A DNA stretch of 64,000 nt, taken from DASWTL01 sp966250385. Lineage in GTDB: Bacteria > Bacteroidota > Bacteroidia > Sphingobacteriales > Sphingobacteriaceae. The DNA is taken from the NCBI GenBank assembly GCA_966250385.1, contig CBINHC010000009.1, forward strand, positions 62,001 through 126,000, in the 5' to 3' direction. Shown here one piece after another: positions 51,765 through 61,962 of the stretch. Numbering within the stretch: the stretch's first letter is position 1; the number at the start of each line of letters is the position of its first letter. The position numbers were made by a program, and so were the translations under genes. A model generated the notes under the pieces. It saw only the letters and a list, made by a program, of their open reading frames with translations, was not told where the DNA came from and ran no database searches.

Positions 51765-54173
51765 ATGAAACCACCGATCCAAACGTTAATTTTTTCTGCG
51801 GCAATATTATGTTTTTCCGTTGCCGCGCAGATCAAAACTGCGGCAGCACAGGCTAAAAGCTCAATCCAGGGTACGATCCGGACAGCTGACGGCAAAGCCG
51901 CTGCATTTGTAAACGTAGGACTAAAGGACGCCAATAAGAGCACCGTCTCCGGCGATGACGGGTCATACGCGATCAGGAATGTACTGCCCGGCCGCTATCT
52001 GGTAATGGTTTCATTTGTAGGCCTGGTAGGCGAAGAGAAACAGGTGACGGTGGCCGATGGTGAGACCATAACCCTTGATTTTATTTTGAGGGAAGATGCA
52101 AGAAAACTGAAAGAAGTGGTCATCTCTGCAGGGCGGACGAATCAGCAGCCGGTGACAATAGGCAAGGCCGGAATCAATCCGATGGATCTCCCCCAGTCGA
52201 GCAGTATTGTTACCAGCCAGGTCATCACCGACCAGCAGGCGTCACGGTTAAGCGATGTCATGAAGAACGTCAACGGCGTGGCCCTTGGAACCAGCCGGGG
52301 ATCCACTTCCGAAAACTTCTTTGCCCGCGGCTACAGCCTGGGGAGCAACAACTATTTCAAGAACGGCTCCAGGTACAACTCCGGGTCCATTCCTGAAGTG
52401 AGTACGCTCGAACAGGTCGAGGTACTTAAGGGAAGTGCCGCGATGCTGTACGGAAACGTCAGCGGGGGCGCAGTGGTAAACCTGGTAACCAAGAGGCCGA
52501 AATTCGAGTACGGCGGCGAGATTTCGCTTCGCGCCGGAAGTTATGATTCCTACAAGCCCATCGCCGACGTCTACGGCCCTCTTTCCGGGAATCTGGCATT
52601 CCGGCTGATCGGGACCATGGAACACAACAGAAGTTTTCGGGACCAGGTGCAGTCCGCGAAATATTACATCAATCCCTCCCTCCTATTGAATGCAGGGGCC
52701 AATACCCAGGTACTTGTGCAGGGTGACTATCTGAAATACGACCTGACCCCGGACTTTGGGATCGGTTCGCTGGACGGCAAGATTCCTACCGGCATTGCCA
52801 GGTCAAGCTTCTTTAATACCCCGTGGGCATTCAACCGGGCAGGGCAAACGAATGTCTCGGCAACAGTCGACCATAAGCTCAATAGCTCATGGAAGCTTAA
52901 TGTCGTAGGATCCTATCAGAACTTCCAGCGAAACTACTACTCCACCGAGCGGATCCAGGCGGATGCGGCCGGAGACTGGAACCGCACCCTTACCCGGTCC
53001 AGGACTGCAGAAGACTATTTTACAGCCCAGGCGAACCTGAATGGTAAGTTCCAAACCGGCAGGATACGGCATAACATCCTGTTGGGAACGGATGCAGACA
53101 GCTATCTGAATACGAGTCACACGTTCAACATGATCGCCGCCTACGACCGCATCAACCTGCTGGATCCGTCAAAATACACTCCCCGGGCCGATATGCCGGA
53201 TGCAAAAGACTCCTTAAGAACGGAAGCGCCAACATACCGGATGGGGATCTATGCACAGGATCTGATCAGCTTATCCGATAAATTCAAGGTCATGGCCGGG
53301 CTCCGCTGGTCCTATCAGAATGCGTTAAGATCCGACATCTACAACCTGGTCACAGGAATCAAGAGCAAAAGTGAAACCGCATCAAAATCGGACGACGCGT
53401 TCTCACCGAAGATCGGGGTCGTCTACCAGCCGGTCAAGTCCATGGCTATTTTCGCAAGCTATTCGAACAACTTTACCGTCAACTCCGGAATCGATGTGTA
53501 TGATCAGGCCCTGGCGCCGTCAATCATCGACCAGTTCGAGGCCGGTATCAAGAACGACCTGCTGAACGGCAAACTTTCCGCCAATTTCACGGTGTACCGG
53601 ATCATCAACAACAACCTGGCCCAGCAGGCGCAGTTCCTCAGGGACGGAGTAACGGTCAACACAGACAAGAACATCAAGGAGCTTACCGGTCAGACGACCA
53701 GCGATGGTGCGGAGATCGATCTTTCCGGTATTATTTTGCCCGGCCTGAACTTCACGGGAGGTTACAGCTACAATTTCATGAGGTATACCCGGACTTCCGG
53801 AGGAACCGGCAGCTATATCGAGGGCGAGCGGCTGGTAAGCAACCCGGCTCATACCGCCAACGGCAGTCTGTTCTATACCCTGCCGACCAGAAAAATGAAC
53901 GGACTTACGCTGGGAGCGTCCGTGTATTATACCGGAGAGCGGAACGCGGGCTGGAACAATACGGTGGGCCAAACCCAGGTCGGTTCCCGACTGATTCCTG
54001 TAAGCGGATTCACTACCATCGACCTGTCAGCGAAATATGCGGTAAAAAGGCTGTCCGTGATCGCCCGGTTATCCAACATCACCAACGAACTGAACTACTA
54101 TGTTCATGAAAATTACAGCGTGAATCCGATTGCTCCACGGCAGTTCCTCACGACTGTATCCTATAAATTCTAG
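51765..54173 (+). CDS. TonB-dependent siderophore receptor
   Basis: An 802-residue outer-membrane receptor: signal peptide (1-28), carboxypeptidase-like domain (about 33-112, SIQGTIRTADGKAAAFVNVGL), linker with TonB box (LKEVVISAGRTNQ), plug (MDLPQSSSIVTSQVI, FFARGYSLGSNNYFKNG, VEVLKGSAAMLYGNVSGGAVVNLVTKRP) and a barrel ending VNPIAPRQFLTTVSYKF. The FARGY and RQ(F)LTTVSYKF features match FhuA/FecA-type siderophore receptors, and the DtxR-like operators support iron control. The cognate siderophore cannot be predicted. Confidence 0.93.
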   Translation: MKPPIQTLIFSAAILCFSVAAQIKTAAAQAKSSIQGTIRTADGKAAAFVNVGLKDANKSTVSGDDGSYAIRNVLPGRYLVMVSFVGLVGEEKQVTVADGETITLDFILREDARKLKEVVISAGRTNQQPVTIGKAGINPMDLPQSSSIVTSQVITDQQASRLSDVMKNVNGVALGTSRGSTSENFFARGYSLGSNNYFKNGSRYNSGSIPEVSTLEQVEVLKGSAAMLYGNVSGGAVVNLVTKRPKFEYGGEISLRAGSYDSYKPIADVYGPLSGNLAFRLIGTMEHNRSFRDQVQSAKYYINPSLLLNAGANTQVLVQGDYLKYDLTPDFGIGSLDGKIPTGIARSSFFNTPWAFNRAGQTNVSATVDHKLNSSWKLNVVGSYQNFQRNYYSTERIQADAAGDWNRTLTRSRTAEDYFTAQANLNGKFQTGRIRHNILLGTDADSYLNTSHTFNMIAAYDRINLLDPSKYTPRADMPDAKDSLRTEAPTYRMGIYAQDLISLSDKFKVMAGLRWSYQNALRSDIYNLVTGIKSKSETASKSDDAFSPKIGVVYQPVKSMAIFASYSNNFTVNSGIDVYDQALAPSIIDQFEAGIKNDLLNGKLSANFTVYRIINNNLAQQAQFLRDGVTVNTDKNIKELTGQTTSDGAEIDLSGIILPGLNFTGGYSYNFMRYTRTSGGTGSYIEGERLVSNPAHTANGSLFYTLPTRKMNGLTLGASVYYTGERNAGWNNTVGQTQVGSRLIPVSGFTTIDLSAKYAVKRLSVIARLSNITNELNYYVHENYSVNPIAPRQFLTTVSYKF

Positions 54174-54195
54174 TGAAAAATTCAGCCAGAGGCGC

Positions 54196-54225
54196 CTCAG
54201 CCCGGGAAACGCTTCCCGGGCTGAG
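54196..54225. terminator. Bidirectional terminator between receptor and PAS kinase
   Basis: CTCAGCCCGGGAA (54196-54208) and TTCCCGGGCTGAG (54213-54225) form a perfect 13-bp stem with a 4-nt loop between two convergent genes, 23 nt after the receptor stop. The flanking T content is low, but the stem is strong. Confidence 0.68.
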
Positions 54226-54289
54226 CTGTTTCTGCCCGTGCGGTAAACCGGCCAGGAATTTCCCGGTCGAGCCCGGGTAATGCCGCAGC

Positions 54290-57193
54290 TTAGCCGGCCT
54301 GTATTTCCCCGGCAATCGGCAAACTGAAATGGAAGGAGCTTCCTTTCCCCGGCTCACTGTCCACCCAGATCTTTCCTCCGTGACGCCCGATGATCTCGGC
54401 ACACAGATACAGGCCAATTCCGAAACCGGAAATATGCTGCGTATTCTCGCCCCTTACACGGTAATACCGCTGGAAGATCCGCGGCAGATCATCCGGCCCG
54501 ATGCCGAATCCGAAGTCCCTGACACTTACTATTGCATCCTTACCGGACATAACGCAACTCACTTCGACCGCCTCCGCATCGGGTGAGTACTTGATGGCGT
54601 TATGTACGAGGTTCGTGGTGACCGAACTGATCTTGTCCCGGTCGGCGTAGATAAACACGCCGCTGTCTGAGTGGTAGATAACCTGGTGACTGCCGGCTGC
54701 AAATTTGATCTCCCCGATGACCTGGCCCACCAGGTCGCCAAGGTTGACCCGTTCCTTATTAAGTACGATGTTCCCGCCCTCCAGCTGCGAGATATTCAGG
54801 AAACTGTTCACCATACTGCTCATCCGCTTAAGCTGCACATTGGCGGTATCCATGGCACCTGCAAGGAACGGGTCGCCGCTGTTCCTGAGCTTGGCCTGCG
54901 CAACCTGGATGATCGCTGTCAGAGAGGTCAGCGGAGTCTTCAATTCATGGCTCGCGATACCGAAGAAGACGTCCTTCTGCCGCTCCAGCTCTTTTCCGGC
55001 CTCTAGTTCCGCCTCCAGCCGAAGCTTGGTTTCCCGCAGTTCAGCTTCGCTCTGTTCGATCTTCTTACGGGCCAGCACATGCTCGGTGACGTCTGTTGTT
55101 ATGGCGATCACGCCAATAATCTTTCCTTCGGCATTCCGGTAGGGCTGGTACACGAAATCCTGGTAAACAATTTCCTGCTGACCGTTACGGATCAGCGATA
55201 CCGGCATTTCACTCGCCTGGAAGGTTTCGCCTTTCCAGTACACGTTTTCCATGAGCTGTTCCAGCCCCTGGTTCCTGGCGTCAGGAAGCGCCTCAAAAAC
55301 GGGCATATTCATCACGGCTTCTGCCGGTTTGCCCCACAGTTCGATCATTTTGTTATTGGCCACAGAAATGATGTGATCCGGCCCGGACAGGATGGACATG
55401 GCCACCGGAGCCTGCAGGATAATATTATGCAGGTTCTGTTCGCTTCGCTCCAGGTTTTGTTTGGCGATATAAAGGTCGGTAACATCGGCTGCCGTGTTCA
55501 TGACACCGTATACGTGGCCGCTCCTGTCAAACAAGGGCGTAAAACTATAGTTGAAATAAAACTCCCGGAGCTTCCCTTCCACGACCAGGTCGATCCTCTG
55601 GTTGCGGATGTGCAAGGGAATTCCCGTGGTATAAACGGCATCCAGCTGCTCAAAGACCTGCTGATCTTTAAGCTCGGGAAGGACCTCCGAATACAGTTTC
55701 CCGATCACGTCTTCCCCCTTACCCCAGACATCCGTTAATGCTTTGTTGGTCATCAGAATCCGCATTTCCCGTCCTTTGTATACCCCGATGGGGAACGGCG
55801 CACTGGCAACGATACTTTGCATCTGATGGACGGTTTCTTCATAACCGGCGATCGAGTCCTGCAGACGCTTCTGGGTCTGGATCAGTTCCAGATTCGTTGT
55901 GAGCAGTTCCCTGTTGACCGACTCCAGTCTTTCATTGACGGATGCCAGTTGGAGGTTCAGGGCCCGCTGTTCACGGTGCCCGGCCTCCAGGAGATGCCGG
56001 GATTCTACCTTCTCGGTCACATCTTCACAGGAAACAACGATAGCCGTTACCTTTCCTTCCTGATCGAAAAGCGGGTCATAGAAGAAACTCACATGGCGCT
56101 TCACATCCCCTTCCGGAGACTGGATGAACAACGCCTCTTCCTCTTTTCCGTAGGAAATACCGGTCTGATAAACTTTTGCGAGAAGCTCCGGGAACGGCTG
56201 GTCCTTGATTTCGGGTAGAACCTCCATCAGTTTCTTCCCGGCAATATCATCCAGCTTTTTCTGCCATAGGTTAGCTATCTGCTGGTTGGCTATCTGGATC
56301 ACCATGTCCTTCCCCCCGAGGATCATCAGGCCGTATGGCGATGCCATCACCATCTCCCGAAGCTGCATCTCCTGCTCGTCAACTTTTTTCCGGTTCAGGA
56401 CGGCATCGGTCACTTCAACAGCAAATACGATGATGCCGTCGATCTCGTTGTTTACGTCCCGTCGTGCCTGATAGATAAAGGTGAAATAGCGTTCTTCCAG
56501 CTCACCGGAGGCTGATCGTAAGGGAAAATGCACCTCCTTACCCTCGAATGTTTTTCCGGTCCGGTATACGTTCTCCAGAACACCCAGCAACGGGCCGTTG
56601 GAAATTTCGGGAACGGCTTTGGCCAGCGGCTGCCCCAGGAGCTGCCTCTCGGGAAACAGCTGCTGGTAGAACGGATTGACCAGCTCAAAGACAAAATCAG
56701 GTCCGTCGAGAAGGCAGATGCCGGCGGGAGCCTGGGTAATGAACCGGCTGATCAGCGCCTGCTGCGATTCGGTTCCAGATTCGAATACCGGCCACTTCTC
56801 TCCATTGTAAGAGCTCGGGCGGGCCGGGCCGGGTTCGGAATGTTCGATTACGGTATGAAGTATCAGGCGCTCAGATTCCTGGCCGATGACCTTCAACTCA
56901 TGCGTGACCCGGCGCAGGTTTAGCTCGCCGCCTTTGAAAATCCTGCTTTCATACTCCCCGCAAAATCCGTCTGCACCGGACCCGGCAAGATTGGTCACCC
57001 CGGCTACGAGCATGTCGGATGTACCGCCCGGCCACACATCGCTGAGCGGCTGACCAATCGCACTGGTATCCCGTCCCCAAAGGGCCCGCATGGGCTCATT
57101 TGCAAACTGAACGATAAGGTCGGGACCGGAATAAACGGCAACGGGCGTACTTAAATGATCAAGAATCGTAACCGGATTGAGAGCATTAAACAT
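54290..57193 (-). CDS. Five-PAS sensor histidine kinase
   Basis: A 967-residue soluble kinase. Five PAS domains of the same type follow each other, recognised by ILDHLSTPVAVYSGPDLIV, ITQAPAGICLLDGPDFVF, VMASPYGLMILGGKDMVI, VASAPFPIGVYKGREMRI and ILQAPVAMSILSGPDHII. A coiled coil (QLASVNERLESVNRELL) sits between the third and fourth, and another precedes the kinase core. H749 (IASHELKTPLTS) is the phosphate acceptor, with N box HNAIKYSP and G boxes DFGFGIG and GFGIGLYL. No membrane helix and no receiver are present. The start is the ATG at 57193; a TTG at 57214 is less likely. The near-identical PAS openings suggest duplication within the gene. Confidence 0.92.
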   Translation of the reverse strand: MFNALNPVTILDHLSTPVAVYSGPDLIVQFANEPMRALWGRDTSAIGQPLSDVWPGGTSDMLVAGVTNLAGSGADGFCGEYESRIFKGGELNLRRVTHELKVIGQESERLILHTVIEHSEPGPARPSSYNGEKWPVFESGTESQQALISRFITQAPAGICLLDGPDFVFELVNPFYQQLFPERQLLGQPLAKAVPEISNGPLLGVLENVYRTGKTFEGKEVHFPLRSASGELEERYFTFIYQARRDVNNEIDGIIVFAVEVTDAVLNRKKVDEQEMQLREMVMASPYGLMILGGKDMVIQIANQQIANLWQKKLDDIAGKKLMEVLPEIKDQPFPELLAKVYQTGISYGKEEEALFIQSPEGDVKRHVSFFYDPLFDQEGKVTAIVVSCEDVTEKVESRHLLEAGHREQRALNLQLASVNERLESVNRELLTTNLELIQTQKRLQDSIAGYEETVHQMQSIVASAPFPIGVYKGREMRILMTNKALTDVWGKGEDVIGKLYSEVLPELKDQQVFEQLDAVYTTGIPLHIRNQRIDLVVEGKLREFYFNYSFTPLFDRSGHVYGVMNTAADVTDLYIAKQNLERSEQNLHNIILQAPVAMSILSGPDHIISVANNKMIELWGKPAEAVMNMPVFEALPDARNQGLEQLMENVYWKGETFQASEMPVSLIRNGQQEIVYQDFVYQPYRNAEGKIIGVIAITTDVTEHVLARKKIEQSEAELRETKLRLEAELEAGKELERQKDVFFGIASHELKTPLTSLTAIIQVAQAKLRNSGDPFLAGAMDTANVQLKRMSSMVNSFLNISQLEGGNIVLNKERVNLGDLVGQVIGEIKFAAGSHQVIYHSDSGVFIYADRDKISSVTTNLVHNAIKYSPDAEAVEVSCVMSGKDAIVSVRDFGFGIGPDDLPRIFQRYYRVRGENTQHISGFGIGLYLCAEIIGRHGGKIWVDSEPGKGSSFHFSLPIAGEIQAG

Positions 57194-57365
57194 AGGTCGT
57201 AGTAATCCCTGCAAATTAATACATTATTCATAAAACTTCATTTCCGGTCACATAAACCTATATCCCGGCATGGTGTAAAAGCGGTGCTCCTCATCCAAGT
57301 TTATCACCACAAAACCCGCACCTGACCAGAATGTTTCAGAAATCATTAATCTGCAAAGGTGCCCG

Positions 57366-59210
57366 TTATTCCAATCTGACCGGTTTGTTCTTCGGATATC
57401 TGACCTGGTATTTCAATTCGACAGCCTTTTTCTCCTTCGGCTGAAGATGCATGTCCCAGTTCAACATACCGCTCGCCTCCTCGAGCCTTGCGCCTGAGAT
57501 AATCAGCGGCTCAACGGTGATCTCACTGCTTCCCGACAGCGGTATCTGGTCCTGGATTGTGAGGTTGACGGGATAATTCTTGCGGCTCAGCGCCTCGATA
57601 GTAAACGCGCGGGTGGCCCGCTGGGATGAGCCCATGAATGCTTTTTCGTTCTGACCCTTCGACTGGATACGTTTTACCAGGATATTCTTGTCTGCTCCCA
57701 GGGAAACGGACAGCGTGTCGCTCGCTTCCTGCATGTTGATCAGGGTCTTCCCGAGGAATGCACCTTCAAAAAATATGTTCGCTTCGCCGCTCATCAGGTT
57801 CAGGTCACCGATCCCTCTTAGGGTAGCGGTCAGGTAGGCGTTTTCGTTCAGTTTAGGGACGGCGAAGTACCGGTAATCAGCCTCGAGATGATGACTGCCG
57901 ATTTCTACGGCAAGCTGCCTGCCATCACTTGGGATGGTGTAGGGCTCCTCCACTTCGAACTGAACGGTGGTCTGCCCCTGTGCGGCCTGAACCCCAGGTG
58001 GGGCCGGCTCGCCGACCGTCGCCGGGCTGTCCGCTTTCTTCGCCCGTAATCCGGCCACCTCCCCGCTTAGGACCAACTCACTGAGCTGTCCCCGGCTGGC
58101 TGGCAGCTGAATGTTCATCTCGGCGGCGTATACCGGCCGTTCAAGGGTCTGGTACCCGACATAGATATATTCGAGCACCGATTGAGGCGAAGGAATCTGG
58201 ATCGCATACTGGCCGCCGGTATTGCTCGACGTCGCGATGGATGTCCCCTTTACGCGGACGCGCACGCCCGGGAGCGCCGCGCCGTCCTGCAGGTCCGTGA
58301 TCCGGCCGGAAACACTGGTAATATGAGCGCCGGGCGTATATGGCAACACGTTATACCCGATCTGGTAAGGCTTCAGGGCCGGTCTATTACCGGTGACGGA
58401 GGGATCTCCGGAGGACAATACCAGCCGGGCATTTTTCCACTCCTCCCCGCTCTGCTGGGTAATGTTGGCCCGGAAGACCAGATCAACCGGCTTATTGACA
58501 TCGGACGCCCGCAGGTCATAGGTCGGATACCAGCTGGCATTTTTTACCAGATAGCTGATCCGCAGTGTACCTGTTCCGGAGGCCTTCGCTTCTACCTTCA
58601 CCGCAATATCGCTGGTATTGGTCCGTGCCTTTCCCTGCAGCTCCGAAAGCTGAGTGTGCCGCTGCCCGATCTCCCCGTTCAGCTTCCGGATCTGCTTCTG
58701 GTTACTTAATTGCTTTATTTTGTTTTCGCTCAGACGGGACTTCTGGAAATCGAGTGCCTGCTTGAGTTTATTCAGGTCCATGCCGGAGGCTCCGGCTCCG
58801 ATGCTCTGGTTGGCCGCCAGCATATCCTCCTCCTTTTTCAGGATCAGGTTGTTATTCTGCAGGATTTCGACCTCTTCTCTTAATTTTTCAATGGCCGTTT
58901 GAAGCTTTTCGATCTCCTGCCCCGCCTGCTGCTCGTTGAGGAAGTTGCTTTGCCGGTGAACCGCCAGGATCGTAAAATTACCCGATCCCCTTACCTGGAT
59001 ACTCTGTTCGTCGATCTCAGGCGACAGGTTCTGGAACAGGATAGTCGAAGTACCCGCCGGAATCAGGAGCTGCTGCTCGCGCTCGATTTGAGCCCCGTGC
59101 AGAAAAACGATCACACGGGTGATTTTGGAATCGGAAGGAATGTTTCTTTCCGTTGCCCCTGCGGACAGCACGGTAAAGAGGAACAGGAGGATTGTACAGC
59201 TCTTACTCAT
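57366..59210 (-). CDS. DUF4139 (mucoidy inhibitor A-like) protein with inserted carboxypeptidase-like domain
   Basis: A 614-residue exported protein (signal peptide from MSKSCTILLFLFTVLS). DUF4140 (SKITRVIVFLHGAQIEREQQLLIPAGTSTILF) is followed by a long coiled coil (about 75-180) and DUF4139 (LRISYLVKNASWYPTYDLRA and the C-terminal VELKYQVRYPKNKPVRL). A carboxypeptidase-regulatory-like beta-sandwich (VSGRITDLQDGAALPGVRVRV) is inserted inside DUF4139, as seen in Bacteroidota homologues. The function is unknown; envelope or matrix control has been suggested for MuiA. The ATG at 59210 is preferred over 59261. Confidence 0.85.
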   Translation of the reverse strand: MSKSCTILLFLFTVLSAGATERNIPSDSKITRVIVFLHGAQIEREQQLLIPAGTSTILFQNLSPEIDEQSIQVRGSGNFTILAVHRQSNFLNEQQAGQEIEKLQTAIEKLREEVEILQNNNLILKKEEDMLAANQSIGAGASGMDLNKLKQALDFQKSRLSENKIKQLSNQKQIRKLNGEIGQRHTQLSELQGKARTNTSDIAVKVEAKASGTGTLRISYLVKNASWYPTYDLRASDVNKPVDLVFRANITQQSGEEWKNARLVLSSGDPSVTGNRPALKPYQIGYNVLPYTPGAHITSVSGRITDLQDGAALPGVRVRVKGTSIATSSNTGGQYAIQIPSPQSVLEYIYVGYQTLERPVYAAEMNIQLPASRGQLSELVLSGEVAGLRAKKADSPATVGEPAPPGVQAAQGQTTVQFEVEEPYTIPSDGRQLAVEIGSHHLEADYRYFAVPKLNENAYLTATLRGIGDLNLMSGEANIFFEGAFLGKTLINMQEASDTLSVSLGADKNILVKRIQSKGQNEKAFMGSSQRATRAFTIEALSRKNYPVNLTIQDQIPLSGSSEITVEPLIISGARLEEASGMLNWDMHLQPKEKKAVELKYQVRYPKNKPVRLE

Positions 59211-59341
59211 ATATTCAGGGTTAGTTTCAACAAACAGGCATTGAACCTTAAACCGGTCCACGGTTGCCAGGCATGATCAAGGCTTAAGTTAAAAGAAATT
59301 TTTTAACTTAAGCGTGTTTCTGACAGCAGGCAGCACCGCAG

Positions 59342-59794
59342 TTAACCAAACCGGCCAACCTGGTAATTGCCTGCCTCCCCCCTGAAAGCGAAATTGAGGC
59401 GGTTCCAGCTGTTGATTGTGTTGACCGACATGGTCAGGTCGATCAGTTCCGCTTCCGAGAACTGTTCTCTTGCCTGTGCATATACTTCATCGGGGACATT
59501 GACCGCCGTGACGGCCTCCGCCCAGGCCAGGGCTGCCCGCTCCCGATCGGTGTAATACGGAACTTCCCGCCATGCGCTCAACCCGTACAAGCGCTGCTCG
59601 GTCTCCCCTGCCGCACGCAGTTCCTTGGAATGCATATCCAGGCAATAGGCGCAGCCGTTGATTTGGGAGACCCTGAAATTTACGAGCTCGAGCAGTTCAA
59701 ACCCAAGGGCGGATCTTCTGAGGTAGGCGCCCATTTCGAACAGCGGCTTCAGCGCCGCCAGCCCTTTTGCGGCAAAATTGATTCTTGGTTTCAT
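59342..59794 (-). CDS. AhpD-like carboxymuconolactone decarboxylase-family protein
   Basis: A 150-residue helical protein with the AhpD-type redox motif C48-A-Y-C51 followed by LDMHSKELR, and the upstream FELLELVNFRVSQINGC. Members act as alkylhydroperoxidase partners or disulfide reductases against peroxides. It starts 12 nt after the true end of the damaged M61 peptidase gene on the same strand. The ATG at 59794 is used; GTG at 59803 adds three residues. Confidence 0.9.
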   Translation of the reverse strand: MKPRINFAAKGLAALKPLFEMGAYLRRSALGFELLELVNFRVSQINGCAYCLDMHSKELRAAGETEQRLYGLSAWREVPYYTDRERAALAWAEAVTAVNVPDEVYAQAREQFSEAELIDLTMSVNTINSWNRLNFAFRGEAGNYQVGRFG

Positions 59795-59806
59795 GATACT
59801 CACCGA

Positions 59807-61510
59807 TTAGTGTATTTTTTCCGGCGTTTCATCGCGGGCAACCTCCTCTCCCATCCATGATCTAAGGATCGCTGATTGGGTCGCATCCGGATTTTTCAGT
59901 CTGGTGATCACAAATTTCTGCCTGCTCCCGTTCCCGGCTGATTCAGTGACCTTCTCCAGTTTCAGGCCGCCATAGGACAGGTACTTATCGTAGTCTAATT
60001 CCCTGACGGTGTAGATATATTCAAAGAATTCCGATAAGGAACTCCCGGCGATCTTCTCGCAAGCGGACTGAAACTCCGCTTCCGTAAACCCGCGGCTTTC
60101 CCCCTTATAATAATGTCAGTATAACAGGCGCATCACGTCGTCGAGGGACGACTTGTTTCCGGTCGAATGCCGGATTGCAAAATCCAGCAATAGTCCCACG
60201 ACGGGTCCTTTATTGTAATACGAAATGGATTTAGCCGGGTCGCTGCCCTGTGTGCCGAAAGGTCCGTCGCTCCACGTGCTGTAGCTCGCCTGCTGCAGGG
60301 ACTGGTATCGTTTGCCGGGGTTGTTTTCGACCGCTGTCAAATCCGAAGAGAGATTGGCGAGTAATGTGGCACCATCACTCAGGCCGGCTCTTTTTACGAT
60401 CAGGTATTCATAATAGACGCTCAGCCCTTCACTCACCCATAGCAGATTCGTGCGGTTTCCATTCTCGTAATCAAATGGTCCCAGCTCGAACGGACGGATG
60501 CGTTTCACATTAAAGTGGTGAAAGTATTCATGGGCAAGGAAATTCATGATCCGGTCCAGGGCACCCGGCCTGCTCAGGCCGTCTCCGTTGAAACTGACCG
60601 TGGTATTATTCAGGTGCTCGATTCCCCCCTGCCCCGGGCCGATGCCTATAAACGTATAGTGCGTGTACGGGATGTCTCCAATGAGGGCCGCCGAGGTCTC
60701 AACGATCTTCCTGAGGTTATCCATAAATTGAACCCGGTCGAAGTTGCCTATATGATATCCGATGAACCGGTGATCAATTCCGTTTACCTTAAATGACGGC
60801 AGTTCCTGAAGATTTCCGATAAGGATCGGGCAGTCGTACAGGATATCAAAATCCGGCGCCGAGAATTCGTTGAACCGACCCTTAACCGGTTCCAGCCCGG
60901 TGGCTTTGTTCTTCCATTTCTGGTTTAACTCGACCTTTACGGAAACAGGAAGCCCGATCTTTTCGTCTACATACAGAAACGTATTTTCAGGTATCACATA
61001 GGCTCGCGTACTGTCCACGTAACTGTTCGCGACAAACTGTTTCTCAGTCCTGATCGTATACCGGAGGCTGACCGGCGTCCTTCCGACGCCGGACAGTTGC
61101 CAGGTATGATCATTCAGTTTTCTTACCGGGATCACTTTTCCGTTCTTACCCAGAGCCTTCATGTTTTCAACCGATCTGGCATAGTCCATCAGCTGGTAAT
61201 ATCCCGGCATCCACCTCGGCATTTTCATGCGTATGGTATCTGCCGGCCAATTACTGAGCTGAAGTTCGACCTGGTAGGTATGGCTGTCGGGTTCAGGAAA
61301 CGAAACCACATAATACAGTTTGGGATCCTCCTGCTTTTGGGATAACACGGCCAGCGGACTGAAGCCCAACACAAAAAGAAACAGCAGAACTTTTCCGTGC
61401 AATTGGATCGCAGAATGCACCGGCGCCGGTCCGTGAATACCGCTGAATGGGAAGCTGGAACCTAACAAAGTTTTTACCTGATCAGTGGCCCTTCTATACA
61501 GTCCTTTCAT
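59807..61510 (-). pseudogene. M61-family glycyl aminopeptidase-like protein, interrupted by an in-frame TGA
   Basis: The frame encodes an exported M61 peptidase: N-terminal beta-domain (KLYYVVSFPEPDSHTYQVEL), catalytic domain with zinc motif HEYFHH, third ligand in LLWVSEGLSVYYE, and the family's SLDDVMRLLY. At 60118-60116 TGA interrupts it, and the same frame then continues HYYKGESRGFTEAEF for 102 codons to TAA at 59807, matching the expected family C terminus. TGA could come from TGG (Trp). The catalytic part is complete, so a shortened protein might still work. The N terminus is uncertain: ATG 61510, GTG 61420 and TTG 61402 are candidates; the last two give better signal peptides. Confidence 0.82.
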
Positions 61511-61540
61511 TTGAGATCTTTTTTCTTTTGTGGTGTGCAC

Positions 61541-61962
61541 GTATCAGAACTGTACCTTATTCTCCAGGAACACGCAATGCCAGACACTACAGTATAAAAA
61601 TTCCGAAACTACGCCTGTCCTGTACAATCTGCCGGCAATCGTGAAGATAACCCAATTGCTCTCCCGGGAATTAAACCTGGCTTCTTCTGCAATAGGAGCT
61701 GTTCCGGATGGACTGCAAGCCGGCTATTTCGAGGCACCATAAAAATGGCCCGGCTGCTTAACGTTTTGATTATTAACCCAAAGTTTATATTATTGACAAA
61801 GGGGTTTTGATCCAGGATTAACTGCTCATGAGAAGCTCGGTCTTTTTTTTGCCGATACCACGATTCCGAGACAAGTCTTTTCAGGCACACGCTCAGATGC
61901 CTGATCAGGCTGCCAGTCATCAGTGCGTGGGTTTTCCGGCATACCGCAGATCAATCACCGCG
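61541..61962. other. Divergent intergenic region
   Basis: The ~420 nt between the M61 gene and the preferred start of the TonB receptor hold no exact TAnnTTTG box, hairpin or RNA gene that I recognise. An in-frame extension of the receptor to ATG 61828 exists but adds 45 residues ahead of a good signal peptide. Confidence 0.45.

Noticed and set aside
60116..60118. TGA in the M61 gene as selenocysteine or a recoded codon
   Set aside because: Other genes here, such as kdgA and the sigma factor gene, use TGA as a true stop. No SECIS-like hairpin was seen right after it, and M61 enzymes have no selenocysteine at this place.
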